A DNA stretch of 64,000 nucleotides from assembly GCA_959347315.1 (NCBI GenBank), contig OY365809.1, positions 124,001 through 188,000 on the forward strand. Direction: 5' to 3'. This stretch comes from Bimastos eiseni (lineage: Eukaryota; Annelida; Clitellata; Crassiclitellata; Lumbricidae). The position numbers and the translations under genes are program-made. Within the stretch, counting starts at the first letter, position 1. Each line of letters begins with the position of its first letter. Under the pieces are notes generated by a model that worked only from the letters and a program-made list of their open reading frames with translations, did not search any database and was not told the origin of the DNA. Positions 25,629 through 35,570 of the stretch are shown piece after piece.

Positions 25629-26275
25629 CCAATTGGCTTTGTTTATGTCTTAGTGCTGACGGATGTTTGCGCATGCGTGGGCGAGTTCGTGCCAGTGAAA
25701 GCGTGTTGGGCGTTTGAATGATTGGACGAATTAGTTTGGAAAGCACCGCAGAAAGCTTGATAGACCTTACGTCAACAAGACGCCGTGCACACGAGGTATC
25801 CTTAGCAAAAGCCAGCCAGACTGTCAACAGAGACGCTTACATGCAGGCAGATTGATAGAAAGGCAAACTAACATTCAGACAGGCAGATTTTGTCTTTTTT
25901 CGGGTCGTCTGTTTTGATGACGATTTGGTTTTCGGTCGGACACTCAGAATTTCGTGTATTGTGTATTGTTTGTGTCTGTGGGTTGCAGTGTCACCTGCTG
26001 TTTGTCCGTCTAGATGTATGTGTATGTCTGCGCGACGTCGTCTCATTAGACGGATAACTCTTAAACATTCAGTTGGTCGCAAGCTGTCTATTTTCACGTG
26101 ACAAATGGTGTTGGCTGACCACCGAAGCCAATCGAGGGATTTGCGGACTCTGCTGGTGTTGTTTGTGGTGTTGGGGTTGTTGTGATGATCGTGGTGTTAT
26201 TAGGGTGGTTGTGATGGTATTGGAGTGATGATTGTCGGACATCAACTGTTTGTTCTGCATCAACAGTCCAATGGG

Positions 26276-26440
26276 GCTGATGATGATGATGATGATGATG
26301 ATTATAATGATGATGACGACGACGACGATGATGATGATGACGACGACGACGATGATGATGATGATGACGACGACGACTTCTTCCTCTTCCTCTTCGTCTT
26401 CCTCTTCTTCTTGTTCTTCTTCTGCTGCTGCTGCTAAAGT
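26276..26440. repeat. GAT/GAC trinucleotide array followed by CTT/GCT
   Basis: Alternating blocks of GATGATGAT and GACGACGAC, then TTCTTC and GCTGCTGC. Long open frames on both strands (for example 26232-26708 and 26069-26519) are driven by this array. Confidence 0.9.
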
Positions 26441-26805
26441 CTCTGTTCTGCAGCAGTGGCTGCTCTCCCATGAAGGTAGGTCTGATGACGATTCTAGTGC
26501 TGTCGTCTTCACCGTCCAATCTAAGCCAAGAGTTGTTGTTGATGAGAGAAGCGATTATTGTGTAAAGAACAGAGCGTCTGATGGAGGAGACGACTTCTTT
26601 AACGTGTCAGTTGTTGCTAGAACGAATCGACGGCTCAATCTTTTCAATAATGACTTACTTATCCTGCCAAAGCAAAGATTAATGTCTGGCCAGATTATAT
26701 TGCGCTAAAGAAATACATCGCTTCGAATTGTCCTCTCAGATTCACGGCTAGCCAACGTAGTAAAATGATTCCTAGAGACTTTAAGAAACGTGTCACGTCA
26801 AATGA

Positions 26806-27235
26806 TTCATCGACAAATAGTTGACGACAAATGGTTCGCGGACACAAGGTTCATGACCAGAAGTCATTATTCGCATTGCATACGGTACAATATAGGTTTG
26901 ATTGATGATAATAATACCTGCTTAAACAGAAGTTGGAATTACGAAAGAAGTTATTCCTAAATAGATGATATATAAATGGAAATAACGCTTACTGAAATGA
27001 AAGTTGGATTATTTAAAGGAATTCTTGCTTAAATAGAAGTTAACAATGATTCTTGCTGGAATAGAAGTTGGATTTGCTAGCATTACTATTATTACTATTA
27101 TCATCATCATCAACATCATCAATCAAACTTCTGTTTTTTCGAATACAATGGGCAACTGATAAATAATTAAATTAATGATATATAAATGACCAAAACCTTT
27201 TTGGTCATGAACTTTTAGTCGTGGAACCTTAAAGA
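26806..27235 (+). mobile_element. MITE-like element, copy 1
   Basis: Inverted ends face each other: TTTGATTGATGAT at about 26897 against ATCATCAATCAAACTTC at about 27114-27130, then ATACAATGGG. The inside carries repeated (T)GCT(T/G)(A/G)AA(T/A)(A/T)GAAGTTGGATT units. A second copy with the same layout is at 49783-50140. There is no coding capacity. Confidence 0.65.
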
Positions 27236-27267
27236 AACGACGTTCCATCAGCAGCCTCACTGAATCT

Positions 27268-27331
27268 CCTCCTCCTCCTGCCCTTCCTCCTCCTCCTCCT
27301 CCTCCTCCTCCTCCTCCTCCTCCTCCTCCAT
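27268..27331. repeat. CCT trinucleotide microsatellite
   Basis: There are about 17 near-perfect CCT units after a short imperfect lead. Confidence 0.95.
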
Positions 27332-27816
27332 CATTGCCCTAGTGCACTTGCATCCTTCTGAGAAAACAACTGACTCATTGCACCACCCTTTCATCCTCAA
27401 CGCTTTCCGTGTTCACAAAAAATACGGTAAATCTATGCAACGTTTCCAAACAGACCGAAAATATAAAAGAATCGAATGAAAATCATTATATCTCTCTAAC
27501 CATTTATACATCCAGCCATTTATTCATCGAGACATTTACTCATCAACCCATTTGCCCATTAATTCATCCACCTATTTTGCCAACCAGCCATTTACCCGTT
27601 AATCAATTCACCCATTTCTCCATCAATCCATCCACCCATTTACCCATTAATCCATTTACCAAGTTACCCAATTGATCCATCCACCCATTTACCCATCTAG
27701 CCATTTACCCATCCACCTATTTACCCATCTAGCCATTTACCCATTGATCCATCCACCCAATTACCCATCTAGCCATTTACCCATCCATCCATTTACCCAT
27801 CTAGCCATTTACCCAT

Positions 27817-27897
27817 AGTAGATGAGTAAGTTTTGTTTGATACTGGGAAACTTGATACTGGGTCATCTGTAATTTAAACAATACTTGCTCATCTACT
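27817..27897. mobile_element. 81-bp miniature with Polinton ends
   Basis: It begins AGTAGATGAGTAAG and ends CTTGCTCATCTACT. Both termini match those of the 8-kb Polinton 480 bp downstream (AGTAGATGAGTAAG and CTTACTCATTTACT). The first 31 nt or so follow the Polinton's left end and the last 50 or so follow its right end. It is flanked by ACCCAT on both sides (27811-27816, 27898-27903). It has no coding content. Confidence 0.88.
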
Positions 27898-28370
27898 ACC
27901 CATTGATCCATCCACCCATTTACCCATCTAGACATTTACCCATTTACCCGTCTAGCCATTTACCCATTGATCCATTCACCAATTTACCCATCTAGCCATT
28001 TACCGATCCACCCATTTACCCGTCCACCCATTTACCCATCTGGCCATTTACCCAGGGATCCATCCACCCATTTACCCATTAATCCATTCACCCAGTTACC
28101 CCTTTGATCCATTCACCAATTTACCCATCTAGCCATTTATCCATCCACCCATTTACCCATCTAGCCATTTACCCAGTGATCCATCCACCCAGTTACCCAT
28201 TGATCCATCCACCCATTTACCCATCTGGCTATTTACCCATTGATCGGTCCACCCATTTACTCATCTAGCCATTTACCCATTGATCCATCCACCCATTTAC
28301 CCATTGATCCATCCACCCATTTACCCATCTAGCCATTTACCCATCCATCTATTTACCCATCTAGCCATTT

Positions 28371-28376
28371 ACCCAT
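28371..28376. repeat. 6-bp target-site duplication of the Polinton, left
   Basis: ACCCAT precedes the AG start of the element and is repeated right after its CT end at 36348-36353. Polintons typically make 6-bp duplications. ACCCAT is also part of the host minisatellite unit. Confidence 0.8.
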
Positions 28377-29110
28377 AGTAGATGAGTAAGTATTGTTTGA
28401 TACTGGGACAGATGTCCCAGAACAGATGTCCTAGTAGCATGCCTGGTACTGGGACATCTGTCCTTCAAACATTCCTTTACTATGAATCAATATGCAGAAT
28501 GACGTCACAGTGGGTGGAGCTTAGTGGTTGTACCCTGCTGCCTAACCCCTCCTTCCATCTCTCATTGGTCTAGTATATTAATAGGGGATGTGTAGGTACG
28601 ATATGATTTACAGATATATACACACATACAGCCATAGCTACCGGCCCACGTAGATATGCAAACATGTGCACTCAAGTGTTCACTAATTTGACCAAGCTAA
28701 TTGACCTTATATCCCAATATTTATTCTATCACTACAATCTTTACAAGCTAACCAACAGTCCATCTCCATAGCCTGCATCTGAGTGACCTGATTGCACGCG
28801 AGTGTCCTCTGTTATCCACTCCTTTGCCCACATTCATTGACCTCTTGCCTTAATCTTTATCCCATCACCACAAGCTGACATGTATTCACATATAGTCCGG
28901 TTTGTTATCGTCGATGTCACACTGACTCACAAACAAACACACGCGCGCGTGCAAACATGCTAAACGAACAGTTTACAAATATGATAAAGATGCAGAAAGC
29001 GCCGTATTTTATTTACACCTGAGATAATTTAAAAATTTTATGCTGCCAAGTTCTGTAGAGGCGCTACATACACTATACAAAGTGCATTTGCAGAATCAAA
29101 GTATAGGGCC
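28377..29110 (+). repeat. Left terminal inverted repeat of the Polinton
   Basis: Colinear with the reverse complement of 35571-36347, with substitutions and small indels throughout. It contains self-complementary GGACAGATGTCC-type blocks near the tip and an ACACGCGCGCGTG block at about 28939-28951. Similarity stops after GTATAGGGCC near 29110. Confidence 0.92.
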
Positions 29111-29438
29111 ATAAGCGTTGCGTCAAGTCATGTGCGTTGTTTAAAGTTTTTCCAACCCAAAACCGCTTTGGCGTTGCTGAATCATCGTTCGGCAGGTGTC
29201 GCAATTTTACAAGAGATTGATATTTCTCGAAATATGCTAATTGCAAAACACCTCATCTTCGTGACATTCGCATACAACAGCTGTAAATAGTATTAGAAAG
29301 GGATGAATTGAACCAATATTTATACACTATAATTGGCATTGTTTTTGAACTGTGACAAGCATTATGTGCGAGCAATCATTAAACGTTTCAAGTTAGAAAA
29401 TGTGTTATAAACAAGACGAAGAGGAAACTAGACGACTG
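29111..29438. other. Polinton interior, no gene recognised
   Basis: The space between the left inverted repeat and the RING gene holds only short AT-rich open frames. It probably acts as leader or promoter for the first gene, which is inference. Confidence 0.45.
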
Positions 29439-29763
29439 ATGGACACCGAGCCAATCGTTGAAAAATGACGAGAAACCTCAATGCTGTGCGGCAGAATGTG
29501 ATGAAAACGTGGAACATCTATTGAAGTCACAAAACATACTGAATTTGAAAGAAAAGCGGTCTTATCAACTGAAGCGTCTTCAGTCTCATAATGACAAGTT
29601 GCAATCTTCTATGATTTGCATGCGATGTAATTGGGCTCAAGTGCAAATATTGTCATTACCATGTTCTCATATTGTCTGCTGTGAGGAATATGCAGATGTT
29701 GTAAGTGCATGTCCGCTGTGTAACGAGCAAATTCTTGAAACTGTCAGAATATATATGGTATAA
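29439..29763 (+). pseudogene. RING-finger protein carried in the Polinton
   Basis: The frame ends with a C3HC4-type RING: MICMRCNW, LPCSHIVCCEE, then CPLCNEQI near the C-terminus. RING domains of this small type act as E3 ubiquitin ligases, and a C-terminal position resembles IAP-like and viral RING proteins. An ATG at 29439 is in another frame; a run of A at 29461-29465 is the likely frameshift, after which the frame is open to 29763. Upstream lies a lysine- and glutamate-rich segment that may form a coiled coil. A RING gene is not part of the core Polinton set, so it looks like an accessory or captured gene. Its target is unknown. Confidence 0.7.
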
Positions 29764-29872
29764 CTATCAATTCATAGAAAGTCATATTTGTGCAAAACTG
29801 CTCATATAACCTAGTTTTATGATTTCTTCTCTAGCATTTACTTTGTGTGGAGACTAATCATGTGACATTTGA

Positions 29873-30582
29873 TACAGTAGCGCAGAATGCTGTGGGAAAA
29901 CATGCTATAAAACTGAATCTCGATATTCTAATGTGTTGTTTGATAGGTTATACAATTTTATAGGGGTGCTGTGGAACCTTGAAAATGTTGCTCGAACATA
30001 TTTTGTAAGTGGACCTTCCGGATGTGGTAAAACTCAGTTCACACTTCGATTTATTGACAATTTACAACATATGATAAATCCTCAGTTGACAAAGTACTAT
30101 GGTGTTATGGTATATAACAAGAAATATTTGACAAATATCCACAAATTCAATTTCACGAAAGACTTCCAGACTTGAACGATTTCGATGGAAAAGAAAGAAC
30201 ATTGCTTATTTTAGATGACCTCATGAGTGAAACCGATGAACGAGTGACCAAAATATTCACAAAGATAAGTCATAATAGAAACGTTTCAGTGCTATACTTA
30301 ACTGAAAACCTATTTTACAAAGGCGAACATACCAGAGCTATAAGCCTCAATGCCCACTATTTGGTTCTCTTAAAAAATGTTTGAGATTCCGCACAGGTTG
30401 CAAATTTAGCTAGACAGATGTTCCCTGGTCATTCACAGTTTATGCTTGAAGCTTTCAAAGACGCAACCAAGGGTCCATTTGGTTACCTGTTGATCGATCT
30501 TAGACCCGATACAGATGAGAGATGTAGATTAGCTACAAGCATATTTCTAGGAGAGGCTCATTATGTGTATGTTCGAAAGTAA
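29873..30582 (+). pseudogene. Polinton packaging ATPase (FtsK/HerA, A32-like)
   Basis: This family pumps viral DNA into the preformed capsid. The Walker A motif is GPSGCGKT and the Walker B motif is LLILDDLM, followed by the conserved SHNRNVSVLYLTENLF and SLNAHYLVLLKN region. The C-terminal part has ARQMFPG and YLLIDLRPDT and stops at 30580. A one-base frameshift lies at about 30130-30150 and an in-frame TGA at 30382-30384, after which the same frame continues. No ATG opens the N-terminal frame, so the start is lost or shifted. Confidence 0.92.
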
Positions 30583-30625
30583 ATATAAATAGTCAAACAC
30601 GCAGACATGTTGTCATTCGCATAAA

Positions 30626-30954
30626 ATGTTTTCCAGTCTAAAGAACTACTTTGTCAAGCTGAGACTGCTGAAGAAAGCCTCAGCTAAAGTAATGAAAATT
30701 ATTTTGAAGAGTTGTAAGAAGAATCTCTTATGTTCATATGTGAATGTGCAAAGAATGTATTAAGAGGCAATGTTCCGCTCACTAGCCCTCAGAAGAGTAA
30801 ACTCAGCCGGTTTAAGAAGAAGCTAAGAAATTTAGTATCCAAGAAAACTAGCATTATATTTAAAAAGAGAATAGTACAGACAGGTGGATTCCTCGTTGCG
30901 CTACTTCCTCCAGTGCTTTCATTCTTAGGTTCGTTTTTAAATTCAAGCACATAG
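30626..30954 (+). pseudogene. Small basic conserved Polinton protein
   Basis: A lysine-rich N-terminal part (KKASAKVMKIILK) starts at ATG 30626 and shifts frame near 30725. The rest reads ECAKNVLRGNVPL, then SKLSRFKKKLRNLVSKK, and ends in a hydrophobic GGFLVALLPPVLSFLGSFL stretch. This pattern of a basic region followed by a C-terminal hydrophobic helix is recurrent in Polintons and related adinto-like viruses. It could be a core or membrane-active capsid component; its function is not established. It ends four bases before the next ATG. Confidence 0.7.
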
Positions 30955-30958
30955 CAGT

Positions 30959-31685
30959 ATGGAGTATACGAGGAAGATGGTTCTAGTAGAGCCGAGACAA
31001 ATTGAGAAATTTAAAGAAAGCATTTTGGATAAAACTCTATCGAAATTGGATGGAGAAATTTATGAGATATTGCACAGAAACATTGCCGACGACGAGAAAG
31101 CCAAACTTTATTCAAACAGTTTAAGTCGTTATTTAACAATCGATAAACCTAGTGTGGTGACAAAATTTAAATCCACCGATGCATCTGAAGCGATCAGTGT
31201 TGCGAAGGTCGAGCCATTCGTCGTAAAAGATTCTAACAATATAGAGTCTCTCGTTCTGGAGACTGTTCCGAAGAAGTTTAAATCTCTAGCTTCACGTCTT
31301 TTGACCCATATTAAAACCAATCCGGACGTAAATTGGAGTGAAAATGGAGAACTCGTTCTGAAGAATACAACTATTGCAAAAACTCATATTGTCGACTTGA
31401 TCAATAAATTTGCTACGTAAAAGAACTTCAACAACTAGTACCACTGGTTGACGCCAGCTTGCGGACGCTTTGAAAGAGTGTAACATTCCACACGAATTGA
31501 TCGGCAACGACGATAGATGGCAGTATATTAACACCGAGCATGACGAAAACGGCACAGTTGCTTCGAGTCTCGGTGGCACAAGACCGAGAAAGCAGTTCAA
31601 TTGGGAACCTTACTCATGGATTCCTATTTTGATCCAAGGCATCCAGGCAGTTTTGGTGGCGTGGAGTCGTTTAAGAGACATGTAA
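30959..31685 (+). pseudogene. Conserved Polinton protein of unknown function
   Basis: The first 153 codons (to 31420) are intact: an N-terminal KMVLVEP, a DDEKAKLYSNSLSRYL segment, and a C-terminal module with VNWSENGELVL and HIVDLINKF. In Polintons this module normally runs on. Here the continuation (NIPHELIGNDDRW) is in another frame, so a frameshift lies at about 31415-31460. It is charged, has no membrane segment, and probably is mainly helical. Its 3' end overlaps the integrase start. The family is conserved in the element class, but I do not assign a function. Confidence 0.65.
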
Positions 31686-32317
31686 AAGGACAAGTTAAGA
31701 GTAGCGACGTTAGATCTTGGTTACAGAAAACTGACGCATATACATAAGCCTGTTAGGTTGACTTTTAGACGTAGAAAAACTTTCACTGTTGGTATTGATG
31801 ATTTATGGCTGGTAGATTTGGCCAATCTTTCTGCATTGACGAAATATATTGACAAGAATAAATATCTTTTAACATGCATTTATGTGTTTTCTAAATATGC
31901 TTAGGTGATTCCTCTTAAAACAAAGACTGGGCCTGCATTGACAGAAACCTTTTGAAAATTATTGGTTTATAGACATCCTGCTCATTTACAAACCGATAAA
32001 GGAACAGAATTTCTGAACAGACACTTTCAATCTCTTTTGCGAATAAATGCGATTCGTATCTACACGTCTGAAAACGATGATATTAAGGCCTTTGTCATGG
32101 AAAGGTTTAATCGAACCCTTAAAGCAAAGATGTCGAAATATTTCACTTATAATAATAGTCATCGATATGTGGACGTCTCATAAGTTCTTGTGTATTCTTA
32201 CAATAATACCATATAAGAATAGCCATGACACCCAGTCAAGTGACCCATGAAAATGAAGCCTTTGTTAGAAAGCGCTTGTATGGACAGAAGAAAAGAAAAG
32301 GGAGTAAGTTTGGTTGA
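31616..32317 (+). pseudogene. Polinton retroviral-type (DDE) integrase
   Basis: This enzyme inserts the element and produces the 6-bp duplication. The N-terminal part includes DPRHPGSFGGV. The catalytic core shows GIDDLWLVDLAN with the first Asp, LQTDKGTEFLN with the second Asp, and MERFNRTLK with the Glu, so all three catalytic residues are still visible. The C-terminal part has VTHENEAFVRKRLYG. Damage includes a frameshift near 31738, a TAG at a position normally occupied by tryptophan (about 31903), a TGA near 31954, and frame changes near 32180-32230. It is not functional. Confidence 0.93.
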
Positions 32318-32324
32318 AATACAA

Positions 32325-32992
32325 TATCCACAGACACTTGGTTCAATTTAGATAAAGGTGAAGGTAGACTTACTTACCTTAAAATTCTTCATTTACGCAA
32401 CAAGCCATCACATCTGCAACATGTTGCACCCCTGGCTTCTGGCTATTACGACTCAGTGACTGACCTCGTAGAATCGATCAACGACAGTATCAAAGACTAT
32501 GCTGAAAAATTTCAACTTGTTGCATTTCAAAAGTTTAAGTATAATAAAATAACAAAACGTCTCAATGCCGATATAAACGCAGATGCCAGCATACACTTTT
32601 CACCACCATTATGTACGATATTTAGCATTCATAGTGCCAATAATTCCATATCAAACACAACGGTTGCAGCTATACAATGGAAGTCTGCTGGTGCTTGTGA
32701 TATAAATCGCGGATTCTCTTCTATATACGTATATTGCAATGTTTTGGAACATGTTGCTGTTGGTGATACAAAAGCTCCTCTGCTTCGAATTTTTCACATT
32801 TCTGGTAAAGGCGGTGATAATACGCATGTGATATACGAGAAACCGTTATACGTGCCGTTGCAGCAGAAAATTTTTGATTCTATCGAAATAGATAGAAGTA
32901 GCGACACTGGGAATGTCATACCATCTGAGTACGGGAAGGCGATAGTAACGCTTCATTTTAGACTCTGTAAAATACCATACCTCTTGCAATGA
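32325..32992 (+). pseudogene. Penton-like minor capsid protein, N-terminally truncated
   Basis: Penton-like single-jelly-roll proteins of Polintons form the capsid vertices. The open segment includes GRLTYLKILHLRNKPSHLQ, LASGYYDSVTDLV, IYVYCNVLEHVAVGDTKAPL, KPLYVPLQ and ends with GKAIVTLHFR at about 32970. In relatives roughly 100 residues precede GRLTYLK; here the sequence runs straight back into the integrase 3' end, so the N-terminus has been lost. No start codon is present near 32325. The part after 32456 is free of stops. Confidence 0.8.
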
Positions 32993-33393
32993 AAAGACAA
33001 TTTTGTTGCGATGCGAGTCGGTTCGCACATGAAGTTCATTATTTGAAGCAAAGTGGGAGTGGCATGCTAGTTTTTCAAGGTTCGCGTACCCAGCGTGGAC
33101 ATGTATTTGGAAGTGTTCTAAGCGGTTTCTTCAGAAATGCTTGGCCCTTGATTCAGACGGGTGCTAAGGCAGTTGGATAGCAGTTCTTGAGATCCGGTTT
33201 GCTCATTGCAAATGATGTTGGGGAAGGCGAACAATTTAAAGAGTCTAGCAAGACACATATTTCAGAAGGTATAAAAGCCTTTGCTGAGTCCCAAGGATTC
33301 AATACGCAAAGTGGAAGCGGTGGGAATAGACGTAAGAGATCAGCATCAAAGGAACATACTTCTAAAAGAGTCGAGCACGACATATTCGACTAA
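32989..33393 (+). pseudogene. Small pVI-like Polinton capsid-associated protein
   Basis: It overlaps the preceding stop by a few bases (ATG at 32989). It contains VFQGSRTQRGHVFGSVLSGF followed by RNAWPLIQTGAKAVG, which fits an amphipathic or hydrophobic helix, then a charged C-terminus with NRRKRSASKE. The glycine-rich plus FFR..PL pattern recurs in Polintons and resembles adenovirus pVI-type minor proteins. An in-frame TAG at 33178-33180 interrupts an otherwise continuous frame. Confidence 0.7.
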
Positions 33394-33395
33394 GT

Positions 33396-34700
33396 ATGGC
33401 ATTCGTTCGTCCTCAGTCTTGTGAATGCACAAAGAGTGAACTGGATCTCTTTATCGTACCTCCAACTCAGACTAGTATTGAATCTGGAACATTTGTAGAA
33501 TATAATCCTATAGCTACTATTTCACAAGGTACACCGATAGAATTTAGCATTACTGGTGCTGTCCAAGACTATCTCTATTTGTCAAGTACCCAATCATATG
33601 CCAGGGCTCAAATAATACGAGGAAGCAACGAGCTGCATGATGAAGGCGATCATGTTGGTCCAATCAACTTGTTTCTACATAGTATGTTTTCAGAGCTGGA
33701 TATTACCTTGAATGACACACTTGTAACAGCTTCAAACAATACTTATGCCTATCGCAGTTACTTGGAAACTATTCTGAGTTATGGTAATGCAGCTAAAACT
33801 TCACAACTTACTTCCGCATTGTATTACAAGGATAATGCAAATCATTTCGAAGATGGCGATCCTCATGATGACGCTGCAGGGAATGTCGGATTTAGGAAAC
33901 GCTGTACATTAACTGATGAAGGACATGTCGTTGACATGTTAGGTGGCATTCATGGCGACCTGTTTTTCCAAGATCGATTTCTTCCGAACGATGTTAACAC
34001 AAGGATACACCTTGTAAGAAATAGAGATGCATTCTGCTTGATGTCATCCGTTCAAGATGCTGCATATAAAGTTCGTATTTTGGAATGCAAACTATATGTT
34101 AGAAAAATAAAGCTAAGTCCGTCTGTGTTTCTTGCTCACGCGAAAGCACTTGAACTTGGAAATGTAAAATTCCCCATTCGAAGAGCCATTTGTAAAACCT
34201 TCACCATACCTAGAGGAAATCTCGATGCAACTCAAGAAAGTCTTTTCTCCGGACAGCTACCTACCAGAATAGTTATCGGATGCGTCGACAATGATGCGTT
34301 TAATGGAAACTATAAAAAGAATCCTTTCAACTTCAGACATATGAATCTCTCCCAACTCAAAGTGTATTTAGATGGACAACAACAATCTGTGAAACCTCTG
34401 GAAATAAATTTCGATAACAACCAATTTATTAATGCCTATCCTACGCTGTTTATGGGTACTGGAGAGTGAATGCGCGACGGAGGAAATGGAATAACCAGAG
34501 AGGACTTTACTGGTGGATATGCTCTCTATGCATTTGATCTCACTCCAGACCTGTCTGAGGATGACCATTTCAATTTGATCAAACAGGGAAATGTTCGTCT
34601 GGATATGAAATTTGCTCAAGCTTTACTTAATACTATAAATGCCATAGCCTTTGCTGAGTTTGAAAATATTTTGGAAATTGATCGACTACAAAAATTGAAC
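33396..34700 (+). pseudogene. Polinton major capsid protein (double jelly-roll)
   Basis: This is the best-preserved gene. A 357-codon open frame starts at ATG 33396, two bases after the preceding stop. It has ELDLFIVPPTQTSIESG near the N-terminus, NLFLHSMFSELDITLND, HGDLFFQDRFLPNDV and LECKLYVRKIKLSPS. A single TGA at 34467-34469 is followed in the same frame by the conserved end: DGGNGITREDF, YALYAFDLTPDLSEDDHFNL and FAEFENILEID. The length of about 430 residues fits the family, whose C. elegans-type homologues are annotated F54H12.2-like. The gene would form the hexon-like shell. Confidence 0.93.
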
Positions 34701-35162
34701 ATGAACGGGAGCAAAATTAAATCGATTTTGGAGAAAGATGCAAAGTGTGGACCAATGTTCCATGGAGTGTTTGCGTGCGATCGTTTACCTACTCGACTAA
34801 ACCTTCGTGGACCAGCGTTATGTGTGCAATAGGCCAACAGACCCTCACGACAGACCTGGACATCATTGGGTCGCATTATAATGTGGATGATTCCTCATAT
34901 GGCGAATACTTTGATTCTTTTGGTAGACAACCTGATGTACCATTTAGAACATTCTTGAACCAACATTGTGCGCGTTGGATATTCAACGAGAGACATTTAC
35001 AGAGTACTTACTATTAGCCATTTCTGTGGGCATTATTGCATATTTTACTGTTTACACAGGGCTAGAAATAAATTTTTTAATGCTATTACGAAACTGGTAA
35101 CCTTGGACACTGGTATAAATGATTATCTTGTTCATAATTATGTTTGTAAAACCTGCAGTTAA
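34701..35162 (+). pseudogene. Polinton adenain-type maturation protease
   Basis: This cysteine protease processes capsid proteins in adenoviruses and Polintons. It starts at ATG 34701 in the same frame as the capsid gene, with no stop between them. Visible landmarks are GVFACDRLP, then in a second frame GHHWVAL with the catalytic His, then in a third frame YGEYFDSFGRQPD, and finally CGHYCIFY with the catalytic Cys, where CGQYC is usual. At least two frameshifts (about 34825 and 34880) and a later one near 35015 break it. Confidence 0.88.
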
Positions 35163-35279
35163 AGAAGTCGACTTTGTGTTTAATAAACTTTATTAAAACT
35201 AATTGTCATTGTCTTTCAATGTGTTATTATAAATCTTTAAAGAAACAGATTCTTCGAAAACGGGTTGTATTCCCGACCA

Positions 35280-35492
35280 TTAAGATAGCCCTGTTGATTT
35301 CGCATGGTCTTCGCTGAGGTAGCATGGTGTAGAATCTTTGAGTTCAGGTAGCTTCTCGTGCAATTCGCGAATCCTTGAAATCAACGTCTCCCATTTGTTC
35401 AAACGCAATGCAGTTCCGCTACGAGCGCTCGATTTTATAAGACCTCCAACCAAAAATGCTACGCACTTATTGGTTAAAATAATTATTTTCAT
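35280..35492 (-). CDS. Small minus-strand hypothetical protein in the Polinton
   Basis: A 70-codon frame on the opposite strand lies between the protease and the right inverted repeat. It starts with a hydrophobic CVAFLVGGL segment and continues with LRLNKWETLISRIRELHEK and LPELKDSTPCYLSED. The composition is protein-like rather than low complexity, and an opposite-strand gene at this end is common in Polintons. I do not recognise the family, and it could be the remnant of a longer gene. Confidence 0.35.
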   Translation of the reverse strand: MKIIILTNKCVAFLVGGLIKSSARSGTALRLNKWETLISRIRELHEKLPELKDSTPCYLSEDHAKSTGLS

Positions 35493-35570
35493 GCAAAATA
35501 ACGCGCGATGATTTGCTGAGATATTAAGCTGACGAAGCAGTATGGCCTGGAATGTGTACTGACATGTGGG

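Larger units (their letters stand above)
27500..28376. repeat. Minisatellite of 16-20 bp units, left part
   Basis: Units such as CCATTTACCCATCTAG and CCATTGATCCATCCA alternate over about 0.9 kb. The array is interrupted by an 81-bp miniature element (27817-27897) and is broken at 28377 by the Polinton. The same units resume at 36348. Confidence 0.92.

Noticed and set aside
26069..26708. Aspartate-, methionine- or isovaline-type open frames on both strands
   Set aside because: Driven by GAT/GAC trinucleotides; frames on opposite strands are equally long.
27500..28376. CRISPR-like alternation of repeats and short spacers
   Set aside because: The units vary gradually and are contiguous, with no constant repeat plus unique spacer. 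The context is eukaryotic, so it is a minisatellite.
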